53,680 nucleotides of DNA from an uncultured Bacteroidales bacterium (GTDB taxonomy: Bacteria > Bacteroidota > Bacteroidia > Bacteroidales > UBA932): NCBI GenBank assembly GCA_947177525.1, contig CAMWUW010000008.1, positions 1 through 53,680 of the forward strand. The letters are read 5' to 3'. The notes under the pieces were generated by a model that was not told the origin of the DNA, ran no database searches, and saw only the letters and a list, made by a program, of their open reading frames with translations. This document shows positions 46,854 through 53,680 of the stretch, piece after piece. A program made the position numbers and the translations under genes. How positions within the stretch are numbered: the first letter of the stretch is position 1; the number at the start of each line of letters is the position of its first letter.

Positions 46854-48170
46854 ATGACAGACAAAGAATTTTTTCCGGGAATCGGTAAGATCCGGTTCGA
46901 GGGCAAGGAAAGCCGCAATCCTATGGCTTTCCGCTATTATGATGCAGAGAAGGTCGTTCTCGGCAAAAAAATGAGCGAGTGGCTCAAGTTTTCAATGGCA
47001 TGGTGGCATACACTGTGTGCAGAAGGTGCAGACCAGTTCGGAGGCACAACCAAATCTTTCCCATGGAATGAAGCCTCATGTCCTCTGCAGGCAGCAAAGG
47101 ACAAGGTTGATGCAGGTTTTGAATTCATGCAGAAAATGGGCATTGAGTATTATTGCTTCCATGATGTGGACCTGGTGGATGAAGCCGGCACTGTTGAGGA
47201 GTATGAGGCCAATCTCAGGGAAATCGTTGCATATCTGAAGAAGAAGCAGGAAGAGACCGGAATAAAATTGCTGTGGGGCACTGCAAATGTATTCGGCAAC
47301 AAGCGCTATATGAACGGTGCTTCCACAAATCCTGATTTTGATGTTGTTGCCCGTGCCATAGTGCAGATCAAGAATGCCATTGATGCGACAATCGAGCTCG
47401 GAGGAACAAATTATGTGTTCTGGGGAGGTCGTGAAGGCTATATGTCTTTGCTGAATACAGACATGAAGCGCGAAAAAGAACACATGGCCACAATGTTGCG
47501 CATGGCACGTGACTATGCGCGCGCAAAAGGTTTTACCGGCACTTTCCTTATTGAACCTAAGCCCATGGAGCCTACAAAGCACCAATATGATGCTGATACT
47601 GAGACTGTAATCGGCTTTTTGCGTGCGCACGGACTTGACAAGGATTTCAAGGTGAATATTGAGGTGAACCATGCCACTCTTGCCGGCCACACTTTTGAGC
47701 ATGAACTGGCCTGTGCTGTGGATGCAGGTATGCTCGGCTCAATTGATGCCAATCGCGGTGACTATCAGAACGGCTGGGATACGGACCAGTTCCCGATAGA
47801 CAATTTTGACCTTATACAGGCTATGATGCAGATAATCCGCAATGGAGGACTTGGAAACGGAGGTACAAACTTTGATGCCAAGACACGCCGCAATTCTACG
47901 GATCTGGATGATATTTTCATTGCTCATATTGCAGCTATGGATGCCATGGCACGTGCTCTTGAGAATGCGGCAACCCTGCTTGAGGAGTCTCCTGTAAAGA
48001 AAATGGTTGCAGACCGCTACGCCAGCTTTGATTCAGGACTCGGCAAGAAATTCGAGAATGGCGAGATGACTCTTGAAGAGGCTTATGAATATGGCAAGAG
48101 AGTGGGCGAGCCTAAGTTGACAAGCGGGAAGCAGGAACTTTATGAGGCTATCGTGAATATGTACTGCTGA
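46854..48170 (+). CDS. xylA: Xylose isomerase
   Basis: 438 residues, the long class II type. Signatures include [10 protein letters not shown] (catalytic His and Asp), [24 protein letters not shown] and [13 protein letters not shown], all metal or substrate residues. It converts D-xylose to D-xylulose in the cytoplasm. The gene comes 9 bp after xylB. The next gene is the transporter, with a small hairpin between. Confidence 0.96.
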   Translation: MTDKEFFPGIGKIRFEGKESRNPMAFRYYDAEKVVLGKKMSEWLKFSMAWWHTLCAEGADQFGGTTKSFPWNEASCPLQAAKDKVDAGFEFMQKMGIEYYCFHDVDLVDEAGTVEEYEANLREIVAYLKKKQEETGIKLLWGTANVFGNKRYMNGASTNPDFDVVARAIVQIKNAIDATIELGGTNYVFWGGREGYMSLLNTDMKREKEHMATMLRMARDYARAKGFTGTFLIEPKPMEPTKHQYDADTETVIGFLRAHGLDKDFKVNIEVNHATLAGHTFEHELACAVDAGMLGSIDANRGDYQNGWDTDQFPIDNFDLIQAMMQIIRNGGLGNGGTNFDAKTRRNSTDLDDIFIAHIAAMDAMARALENAATLLEESPVKKMVADRYASFDSGLGKKFENGEMTLEEAYEYGKRVGEPKLTSGKQELYEAIVNMYC

Positions 48171-48182
48171 TTTACAAAGACG

Positions 48183-48208
48183 GGGTGACTGAAATCTTTT
48201 GGTCACCC
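48183..48208 (+). terminator. Intercistronic hairpin between xylA and xylE
   Basis: A 7-bp stem GGGTGAC/GTCACCC with a 12-base loop. The following sequence has only a short T stretch, so it more likely attenuates or protects the message than ends it. Confidence 0.4.
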
Positions 48209-48243
48209 TGGATTGTTTTAATGACACTAAGACTAATTTCTAA

Positions 48244-49722
48244 ATGACTGACATTAAAAATGGAGGGAGCAGGGCTTACCTGTTTTCCATTGTTCTTGTT
48301 GCTGTAATCGGCGGCTTGCTTTTCGGATATGATACAGCTGTAATCTCAGGAGCAGAGAAAGGGCTGCAGGCATTTTTTATCGGAGCATCAGATTTTACTT
48401 ATACAGATTTTCTGCATGGCATAACATCTTCAAGTGCTCTTATCGGCTGCATTGTCGGAAGTGCATTGTCCGGAATTCTGGCTACAAGGTTCGGGCGAAA
48501 GAAGTCGCTGATTTTTGCAGGCGTGCTGTTTTTTCTTTCGGCTCTTGGCTCATATTGTCCGGAGTTCCTGTTTTTCAATTACGGGCAGCCTTCGTTTCAG
48601 CTGCTTATAGCTTTTAACCTTTACCGGGTACTTGGAGGAATCGGTGTCGGGCTTGCATCTGCAATCTGTCCAATGTATATTGCAGAGATTGCTCCAAGCA
48701 ATTTGCGCGGCACTCTTGTTTCCTGGAATCAGTTCGCCATCATTTTTGGACAGCTTGTAGTCTATTTTGTGAATTTCATGATATTGGGAGACCACATTGC
48801 TCCTGTCATCGAGCGCATGGCTGAAGGACTGAACAGCATAATCAATCCTGATGATGCCAAGTGGGCCATTGAACGTGGCTGGAGACTGATGTTTGTCAGC
48901 GAGGCTGTGCCAGCCGGTCTGTTTACGGCTCTGCTTTTCCTTGTTCCTGAGACTCCACGTTTTCTTGTGATGAGCGGGAATGACGGGAAGGCTTTGGAAG
49001 TGCTGGCACGTATAAATGGACAGGAACAGGCAAAAAATATTTTTGCTGACATTAAAGCCACTGTATCTCACAAGACAGAAAAACTATTCACTTATGGGGT
49101 ACTTGTGATTTTCGTCGGAATCATGTTAAGTGTTTTCCAGCAGGCCGTCGGAATAAATGCCGTACTTTATTTTGCTCCGAGAATCTTTGAATCGCTCGGT
49201 ATGGGCAATCCGATGATGCAGACAGTGCTGATGGGTGTGGTGAATATTTCTTTCACTTTGCTTGCCATTTTTACAGTGGAGAAATGGGGGAGGAAGCCGC
49301 TTCTTATATGGGGGTCTTTGGGAATGGCCCTTGGTGCGGCCGGTGTTGCTGCGGCAAGTGTTTTTGAGGCTCTTCCTCCTGTAGTGGCCGTGTGCAGCAT
49401 CATGGTCTACAGTGCTTCATTCATGTTCAGCTGGGGACCGATATGCTGGGTGCTGATTTCAGAGATTTTTCCTAATACCATACGTGGAGCTGCAGTCGCA
49501 ATTGCGGTTGCCTTCCAGTGGATTTTCAATTTCATTGTATCATCAACTTTCCTCCCGATGTATAATATGAGTCTCGGTACAATGGAGAATTTCGGACATG
49601 CATTTACTTATGGACTATATGGTGTGATATGCATTGCAGCAGCAGCCTTTGTGTGGAAACTTGTTCCGGAAACCAAGGGCAAGACTTTAGAGGACATGTC
49701 AAAACTCTGGAAAAGGAAGTAG
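48244..49722 (+). CDS. xylE: D-xylose:H+ symporter, MFS sugar porter family
   Basis: 492 residues, twelve predicted membrane helices. Sugar-porter signatures are present: GGLLFGYDTAVISGAE in helix 1, the R-x-G-R-K type loop RFGRKKSL, GVGLASAICPMYIAEIAPSNLRG in helix 4-5, the cytoplasmic PETPRFL, QQAVGINAVLYF in helix 7 and VPETKGKTLE at the C-terminus. It imports a pentose with protons across the inner membrane; xylose is inferred from the operon. It is the last gene of the pentose block. Confidence 0.9.
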   Translation: MTDIKNGGSRAYLFSIVLVAVIGGLLFGYDTAVISGAEKGLQAFFIGASDFTYTDFLHGITSSSALIGCIVGSALSGILATRFGRKKSLIFAGVLFFLSALGSYCPEFLFFNYGQPSFQLLIAFNLYRVLGGIGVGLASAICPMYIAEIAPSNLRGTLVSWNQFAIIFGQLVVYFVNFMILGDHIAPVIERMAEGLNSIINPDDAKWAIERGWRLMFVSEAVPAGLFTALLFLVPETPRFLVMSGNDGKALEVLARINGQEQAKNIFADIKATVSHKTEKLFTYGVLVIFVGIMLSVFQQAVGINAVLYFAPRIFESLGMGNPMMQTVLMGVVNISFTLLAIFTVEKWGRKPLLIWGSLGMALGAAGVAAASVFEALPPVVAVCSIMVYSASFMFSWGPICWVLISEIFPNTIRGAAVAIAVAFQWIFNFIVSSTFLPMYNMSLGTMENFGHAFTYGLYGVICIAAAAFVWKLVPETKGKTLEDMSKLWKRK

Positions 49723-49770
49723 ACTGGGGCTTATAATCTTTGTCCCTTCAATGGCAATAAATTCATCGGC

Positions 49771-49803
49771 GGCCGCACCTTGATTGTTGTAAAAGGTGCG
49801 GCC
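49771..49803 (+). terminator. Terminator-like hairpin after xylE
   Basis: GGCCGCACCTT and AAGGTGCGGCC form an 11-bp perfect stem; an outer TGGCAA/TTGCCA pair may extend it. The T-run is weak (ATTTTG some bases on). Confidence 0.6.
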
Positions 49804-49820
49804 GTTGCCATGCATTTTGC

Positions 49821-49885
49821 TGTCTGTCTATATCTATCTGTCTACCTATCTACCTGTTTGTCTATCTGTCTGTCTATCTGTCTAC
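49821..49885 (+). repeat. Tetranucleotide (TCTG/TCTA)n tract
   Basis: About 16 tetranucleotide units, mixing TCTG, TCTA and close variants. A tract like this can slip in length during replication. No gene that it could switch is evident. Confidence 0.8.
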
Positions 49886-50104
49886 AAGAGTTTCCTGATA
49901 TTGTGGTTTTCTGTCTTGGGCAGCCTTGCCGACTGTCTGATGCGAAGATTTCTGCAATCCTTGATGTCAGTTGATCCCTGTTATTCATGTTGCTGTCTGC
50001 TTATGTTTGTTGGTGCCTGGAGTTGCCTTGGTCAGGGGGGGGAATTGATTGACATGGATGAATTGGTTGTTAGAGATATTTGGGTTTTCAGATACATTAA
50101 CTCT

Positions 50105-50299
50105 CTTGGTTGACAGGGAACTTTTGATTGACAGTTACGAATTGGTTGTTAGATATGTTTGGGTTGACTGGGTTGTCATGGATGCATTGGTTGTTATGGA
50201 TGTTTTGATTGTCAGATGCATTAGTTGCCTTGGTTGACAGGGAAATTTTGATTGCCAGGTATGAATTGGTTGTTAGGGATGTTTTGGTTGACTGGGTTG
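50105..50299 (+). repeat. Pair of 71-bp direct repeats
   Basis: The segments 50105-50175 and 50229-50299 match at 64 of 71 positions without gaps. Each has CTTGGTTGACAGGGAA at one end and GGTTGACTGGGTTG at the other. Looser copies of GAATTGGTTGTTAG also lie at about 50060 and 50185. Confidence 0.75.
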
Positions 50300-50400
50300 G
50301 TTATTAGGGATGTCTTTGGTGTCTTGGACACCTTGGGTGTCAGGAAGTTCCCCTGACTCTTCGGATTCGTGATGCGTAAGTTATTGATTCTTAGCTATAT

Positions 50401-50442
50401 CCTATAAATCGCTGCCCCGTTTTTGGGGCAGCGATTTATAGG
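50401..50442. repeat. Perfect 18-bp inverted repeat (stem-loop)
   Basis: CCTATAAATCGCTGCCCC and its exact complement frame a 6-base loop. The GC-rich inner half looks like a terminator stem, but no T-run follows and no gene ends close by. The outer CCTATAAATC is also the left arm of a hairpin at 39804-39833. Confidence 0.75.
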
Positions 50443-50858
50443 AATCGATTGATTTCCAGCGGATTGCATACTACGCATTTGTTGCGTGAGAGTTGGAAAA
50501 CTGATTGCTGGGCATGCTTTAGGGGTGTGGTCTGCTTTTTTGTGCCTGCAACTGAGCAGGGAAATATGTAAATAAACAGCTTAAAGTATGCAGAGCCCTC
50601 TGTGCCAAGGGGCTGGGCATCTTGCTTTGAGGAGCATGGAATGCAGAAGTTGAAAACAATATGGATTTTACAGTGAGCCGATTTTCGGTTCAGTTGTGAA
50701 ATTTGTCCCGAGGGGATTGGGGCGGAAAAATTCCTCATGGGTATTGGCGTTTAAATTTTATAATTATGCATGTTGTGTGCTAAAATGATAACACCGGATA
50801 TGTGTCGGACATTATCAATAAAAATGAAAAAGCAATGTTGGGCCCCGATTTTAATTAG

Positions 50859-50955
50859 GCGTTCCAGGTGTGCATGATTTCAGTGAGACCTGGAACGGTG
50901 TGATTTTATGATGTGTTGTTAATTAAAGTGTTATGATTATAAGGCGTTCCGGGGT
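50859..50955 (+). repeat. Dispersed GTTCCAGGT hairpin element, copy 2
   Basis: One complete hairpin, GTTCCAGGT/ACCTGGAAC (50861-50869 with 50888-50896), then the shared GGTGTGATTTT and TGTTGTTA and TTATGATT sequence, and a broken second unit GCGTTCCGGGG at 50944. The two GCGTTCC starts are 85 bp apart, exactly as in copy 1 and in the same orientation. Confidence 0.7.
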
Positions 50956-51051
50956 TTACATATAAAAAGGTGCTACATATAAAAAGCAGGCCAAGAACGG
51001 TTGGAGGCCAAATCAATGAAAGGGGGGCATTGGGGTGGGCCCCTTATGCGA

Positions 51052-51086
51052 AAAACACCCTTTGGAAAATTTCCAAAGGGTGTTTT
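51052..51086 (-). terminator. Terminator of the rplS-tRNA-Arg transcript
   Basis: The arms AAAACACCCTTTGGAAA and TTTCCAAAGGGTGTTTT are perfect. On the minus strand the stem begins two bases after the tRNA and ends in a T-run. Confidence 0.8.
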
Positions 51087-51088
51087 AG

Positions 51089-51162
51089 TGACCCCAACAG
51101 GATTCAAACCTGTAACCTTTTGATCCGTAGTCAAATGCTCTATTCAGTTGAGCTATGGGGCC
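51089..51162 (-). tRNA. tRNA-Arg (anticodon ACG)
   Basis: On the minus strand the gene opens GGCCCCA and closes TGGGGTC plus A (one G-T pair in the acceptor stem). Anticodon stem TTTGA/TCAAA holds the loop CTACGGA, and the T arm is ACAGG-TTTGAAT-CCTGT. The A at the wobble position would be changed to inosine. It lies 17 bp after rplS, most likely on the same transcript. Confidence 0.93.
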
Positions 51163-51179
51163 GATATGCAGTTAAACTG

Positions 51180-51557
51180 CTATTCGTTGGTATTCTTTAT
51201 GATAACCTTTTTCTCCTTTATGCGGGCTTTCTTGCCGGCAAGTTTTCTAAGATAGAAGATACGTGCTCTACGAACCTTACCAATCTTGTTGAGTTCTATT
51301 GACTCGATGAAAGGTGACTCAAACGGGAAGATTCTCTCAACACCTACACCGCTTGAAATCTTGCGGATTGTGAAAGTCCTTGTGTTTGCAGAAGCTCCGC
51401 GAAGCTGGATTACAGTTCCTTTGAACTTCTGAAGTCTCTCCTTGTCGCCCTCCTTGATTCTGTAAGTGACCGTAATTGTGTCACCTGCTTTGAATTTTGG
51501 GTAGCTGGCCACTTTCTCATTGCTGAATGCCTGCTCTACTACTTTAATAAAATCCAT
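51180..51557 (-). CDS. rplS: 50S ribosomal protein L19
   Basis: 125 residues, as usual for Bacteroidetes L19. Signatures are FKAGDTITVTYRIKEG, FKGTVIQLRG and GVGVERIFPFESPFIESIEL, followed by RRARIFYLRKLAGKKARI. It sits at the interface of the two ribosomal subunits. A promoter with exact consensus (51637-51667) gives a leader of about 75 nt, long enough for regulation. tRNA-Arg follows directly. Confidence 0.97.
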   Translation of the reverse strand: MDFIKVVEQAFSNEKVASYPKFKAGDTITVTYRIKEGDKERLQKFKGTVIQLRGASANTRTFTIRKISSGVGVERIFPFESPFIESIELNKIGKVRRARIFYLRKLAGKKARIKEKKVIIKNTNE

Positions 51558-51636
51558 TTCTGTACTAAATTAAGTTTTGTGGCAACATTGCGTTTCTTTT
51601 CACCCTGCACAAGAGGTTGCTTTCGTTTTGGGATTG

Positions 51637-51667
51637 CAAAGGTAGGAATAAAAAATGAAACTGCAAA
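51637..51667 (-). promoter_or_regulatory. rplS promoter
   Basis: On the minus strand TTTG (51667-51664), 19 bp, TACCTTTG (51644-51637): a full consensus match. The downstream TACCTTTGCAATC also occurs at 13330-13342. Confidence 0.75.
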
Positions 51668-51710
51668 TTTTTTAATGAAAAAATCAAAAAAAATGTGTCA
51701 ATCCTCAAAT

Positions 51711-52877
51711 TCAGTCAAACAGACCCTTCAGCTTGTCAAAAAATCTTTTGTCTTCCTTTGTTGGGTCCGGGCGGAATGAATCTTTGGCACGCATAGATTC
51801 CATCATTGCTTTTTCTTCTTTGCCGAGTTTCTTTGGAATCCATACAGCAAGCTTTACATAGAGGTCTCCGACTCCTCCTCCGTATCCGTTTACGGAAGGC
51901 AGTCCGCGTCCACGCAACCTGACGATTGTGCCGGACTGGGTTCCCGGTTCAATCTTTATTCTGTAATTTCCGTCAAGACAAGGAATCTCTGTCTCGCCTC
52001 CGAGTATTGCCTCAGGAACGGAGATTATCTTTGTATAATAAAGATTGTTTCCTTCGCGCTTGAGATTCGGATGCTCCTGCTCTTCAATGACGACGAGCAG
52101 GTCGCCGTTTATACCATTGTTCTTGGCTGCATGTCCCTGTCCCTGGAGAGTAAGCTGCATGCCGGCTTCTACGCCTGCCGGAATGCGCACTTTTATCGTT
52201 TCACGCTTGCGTACAAGGCCGCTTCCAGAACAGTTACGGCATGGATTGGATATGATTTTACCCTCTCCTCCGCACTGCTGGCAAGTCGAGCGTGTGATTG
52301 TCTGCCCGAGGAAACTGTTTGTAACCCTCTGTACTTCTCCTGTTCCGTTGCAGGCTGGACATGTCTTTATGTCAGAGCTGTTCTTTGCGCCTTTGCCGCC
52401 GCATTCTGTGCAGGGTATGCTTTTCTCTATGCTTATCTCCTTTTCGACTCCTTTGGCGATTTCATCAAGTGTAAGCTTTACTCTTACGCGTATGTCACGT
52501 CCGCGGAATACTCTCTGCTGCCTTTGGCCTCCTCCGAAACCTCCGAAGCCGCTGAATCCTCCGAAACCTCCTCCGAATGCACCGCCGAAGAGGTCGTTCA
52601 GTATATCGTTCAAGTTTCCGAATCCTCCGCTGAAGTCAGGTCCGGCACCTTCAACGCCGGCATGACCGAACTGGTCATATTTTGCCTTTTTGTCAGCATC
52701 GCTCAAAACGGAATATGCTTCTGCCGCCTCCTTGAACTTTTCTTCTGCCTCTTTGTCGCCCGGATTCTTGTCCGGGTGGTATTTGACGGCCAATTTTCTG
52801 TAGGCCTTTTTTATCTCATCGGCACTGGCATCTTTGCTTACGCCAAGAACCTCGTAGTAATCTCTTTTGTTTGCCAT
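51711..52877 (-). CDS. dnaJ: Co-chaperone DnaJ (Hsp40)
   Basis: 388 residues, full-length type I. J domain with the HPD motif in [11 protein letters not shown]; a Gly/Phe-rich linker (about 75-120); four CxxCxGxG zinc motifs ([32 protein letters not shown]); and a C-terminal substrate domain. It delivers substrates to DnaK and stimulates its ATPase. It follows grpE after 27 bp on the same transcript. Confidence 0.97.
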   Translation of the reverse strand: MANKRDYYEVLGVSKDASADEIKKAYRKLAVKYHPDKNPGDKEAEEKFKEAAEAYSVLSDADKKAKYDQFGHAGVEGAGPDFSGGFGNLNDILNDLFGGAFGGGFGGFSGFGGFGGGQRQQRVFRGRDIRVRVKLTLDEIAKGVEKEISIEKSIPCTECGGKGAKNSSDIKTCPACNGTGEVQRVTNSFLGQTITRSTCQQCGGEGKIISNPCRNCSGSGLVRKRETIKVRIPAGVEAGMQLTLQGQGHAAKNNGINGDLLVVIEEQEHPNLKREGNNLYYTKIISVPEAILGGETEIPCLDGNYRIKIEPGTQSGTIVRLRGRGLPSVNGYGGGVGDLYVKLAVWIPKKLGKEEKAMMESMRAKDSFRPDPTKEDKRFFDKLKGLFD

Positions 52878-52904
52878 AGTTTTTTCTTAATGAATTGGAA
52901 CGCC

Positions 52905-53507
52905 TCAGATTCCGACTACAACTTTGGCAAAACGTATTACTTTGCCATTGAGTGTATAGCCGGTCTGCACCACGTCAAAAACTTTTCCCTTTTTCTCCTC
53001 TTCCTCTACCGGAAACTGCGCCACTGCCTCGTGAAGGTCTGTGTCAAAAGGCTGTCCCAACGCTTCAATCACTGCCAGGCCCTTGCTTTTGAGGTATCCT
53101 GTCAGTTTGCTGTATATCAGTTCTGTACCTTCCTTGGCGGCTGCACTGTCATTTGATTCCTGCAGTACGCTCAAGGCTCTTTCGCAATCATCCAGCACAG
53201 GCAGAAGTCCTTTGATAGTGTCAGTGGATGCCATGCTTACAAGGTCCAGCTTTTCCTGTGCGGTACGTCTGCGGAAATTGTCGAACTCTGCCATAAGCCT
53301 CAGATAGTCATCCTTTTCCTTTGCTATGGCAGCTTCAAGGTCTGCTATTTTCTTGTCCTGGTTTTTGGCATCTTCTTTTTTGCCCTTGCATTTCTTATTC
53401 TCTTCTGCAGTGACTTTGCCTGCATCCTCTTTTGCTGCAATATCCTCTGCGACAGACTCTTCTGCTACAGTATCCTTTAAATCTTTTTCTTTGTTTTCCT
53501 TTGACAT
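52905..53507 (-). CDS. grpE: Nucleotide exchange factor GrpE
   Basis: 200 residues from the ATG at 53507; the frame is open to 53588, but that part covers the promoter box. A charged, low-complexity N-terminus (about 1-70, Glu/Lys/Ala-rich) leads into the long coiled coil (RLMAEFDNFRRRTAQEK) and the beta domain (EALGQPFDTDLHEAVAQ, then VVQTGYTLNGKVIRFAKVVV). It releases ADP from DnaK. It heads grpE-dnaJ, apart from dnaK. Confidence 0.95.
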   Translation of the reverse strand: MSKENKEKDLKDTVAEESVAEDIAAKEDAGKVTAEENKKCKGKKEDAKNQDKKIADLEAAIAKEKDDYLRLMAEFDNFRRRTAQEKLDLVSMASTDTIKGLLPVLDDCERALSVLQESNDSAAAKEGTELIYSKLTGYLKSKGLAVIEALGQPFDTDLHEAVAQFPVEEEEKKGKVFDVVQTGYTLNGKVIRFAKVVVGI

Positions 53508-53547
53508 ATCTGTTTTTCTTTTTTTTCTGTTAATCCGACAAGCGCCG

Positions 53548-53555
53548 CAAAGATA
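53548..53555 (-). promoter_or_regulatory. Candidate -7 box for grpE-dnaJ
   Basis: TATCTTTG on the minus strand, 40 bp before the grpE ATG. The 3' end of the shared chaperone motif (TTTCG) is 19 bp upstream of it, at the place of a -33 box. Confidence 0.55.
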
Positions 53556-53574
53556 ACAAATAATCTGCCACCCG

Positions 53575-53597
53575 CGAAACTCTGCCAAAATGGCAGT
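53575..53597 (-). promoter_or_regulatory. Shared chaperone-gene motif upstream of grpE
   Basis: Includes the perfect palindrome CTGCCA-TTT-TGGCAG (53582-53596) followed by AG and TTTCG on the minus strand. Aligned without gaps it is identical to the dnaK upstream element at 19 of 23 positions. It lies between the grpE promoter and a divergent promoter at 53609-53639, so it could act on both. Confidence 0.55.
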
Positions 53598-53608
53598 CCG
53601 GGCCTGTC

Positions 53609-53639
53609 TTGTTTATTCCGGCTTCTTTGACTATATTTG
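53609..53639 (+). promoter_or_regulatory. Rightward promoter of a gene beyond the window
   Basis: TTG (53609-53611), 20 bp, TATATTTG (53632-53639), a full consensus match pointing out of the window. No start codon with a convincing frame is seen before the window ends. Confidence 0.6.
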
Positions 53640-53680
53640 TGCTGACGCACATATATACGTCTGCGTCTCGGCATACATTC

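Larger units (their letters stand above)
49723..51088. other. 1.37-kb gene-free spacer with repeats
   Basis: No supported gene; short open frames here do not look like proteins. Contents in order: a terminator-like hairpin (49771-49803), a TCTG/TCTA tetranucleotide tract (49821-49885), degenerate G/T-rich repeats including two 71-bp copies (50105-50175, 50229-50299), a perfect 18-bp stem-loop (50401-50442), about 400 bp with nothing I recognise (50443-50858), hairpin element copy 2 (50859-50955), a 12-bp direct repeat (50958 and 50975) and the tRNA-Arg terminator (51052-51086). Confidence 0.7.

Noticed and set aside
49780..50237. Short plus-strand frames across the tetranucleotide tract and the G/T-rich repeats
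   Set aside because: The residues are simply translations of the repeats (Leu-Ser-Val/Cys-Tyr runs, Val-Val-Arg runs), with no start signals.
50436..50738. A 100-residue open frame on the minus strand in the 49.7-51.1 kb spacer
   Set aside because: No recognisable domain, no ribosome-binding site or promoter; composition (Lys, Cys, Gln, Pro mix) looks like translated spacer, and it runs into the perfect stem-loop.
39848..51162. A tRNA-integrated genomic island
   Set aside because: Both tRNA genes are intact, but there is no integrase, no second copy of a tRNA 3' end and no att-like repeat at the tRNA ends; the only shared flanking sequence is the hairpin element.
52071..53156. A 361-residue open frame antisense to dnaJ and grpE
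   Set aside because: It spans two real genes and the gap between them on the other strand, with a composition typical of a shadow frame (long Ser/Glu and Cys/Phe runs).

Overview
The window looks like chromosomal DNA from a member of the Bacteroidota, most likely the order Bacteroidales. The signs are: many intergenic regions with the Bacteroidetes promoter -7 box TAnnTTTG, several with a TTG or TTTG box 19-20 bp upstream; a complete six-gene Na+-NQR operon; a TonB-dependent receptor with an N-terminal carboxypeptidase-like domain; FimA/Mfa-type lipoproteins; a Ser-type sulfatase; and lineage-typical families (DUF3822 beside rsmD, DUF4861, DUF4493/DUF6359). Base composition is moderate. I cannot name a genus from the sequence alone. 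Most of the window is ordinary core genome with dense coding and many 4-bp gene overlaps.

Layout. 0.1-9.7 kb: nrnA and an FKBP-like lipoprotein (minus); a membrane-anchored protein, DUF3822, rsmD, a DUF4861 protein and a SulP transporter (plus); then gmk-nadD-epimerase (minus), divergent from class II fructose-bisphosphate aldolase. 9.8-19.3 kb: an SDR oxidoreductase with purC; a GNAT-like protein with mtgA; a uvrA paralogue; and a three-gene fimbria-like surface operon (outer-membrane barrel plus two lipoproteins). 19.5-22 kb: a DUF47 protein and two glycosyltransferases. 22.1-28.1 kb: nqrABCDEF (minus), divergent from a UvrD/PcrA helicase. 30.6-34.4 kb: a possible small RNA or leader, a DUF4493-DUF6359 lipoprotein and a TonB receptor. 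34.5-38.9 kb: dnaK, an RluA-type pseudouridine synthase and a sulfatase. 40.3-49.7 kb: a pentose block (transketolase, PA14-containing GH31 alpha-xylosidase, xylulokinase, xylose isomerase, xylose symporter). 51.1-53.5 kb: grpE-dnaJ, then rplS with tRNA-Arg(ACG).

How the genes work together. The pentose block forms a short route: alpha-xylosidase releases xylose at the cell surface or in the periplasm, the symporter imports it, the isomerase and kinase make xylulose-5-phosphate, and transketolase feeds it to central metabolism. DnaK, DnaJ and GrpE form one chaperone machine split over two loci 15 kb apart. Those two loci share a 23-bp upstream motif (19/23 identical), which I consider the most informative regulatory signal here.

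The non-ordinary DNA is in two long gene-poor spacers, 38.94-39.85 kb and 49.72-51.09 kb, which bracket the pentose block and each abut a tRNA gene. Both hold the same 85-bp-period element built on a GTTCCAGGT/ACCTGGAAC hairpin. They also hold different degenerate tandem repeats, a (TCTG/TCTA)n tract and an 18-bp perfect stem-loop. I found no CRISPR array, transposase, integrase, phage gene or defence system. An undescribed system is not evident; the best leads are the shared chaperone motif, the dispersed hairpin element and the promoter-terminator unit at 30.60-30.73 kb.
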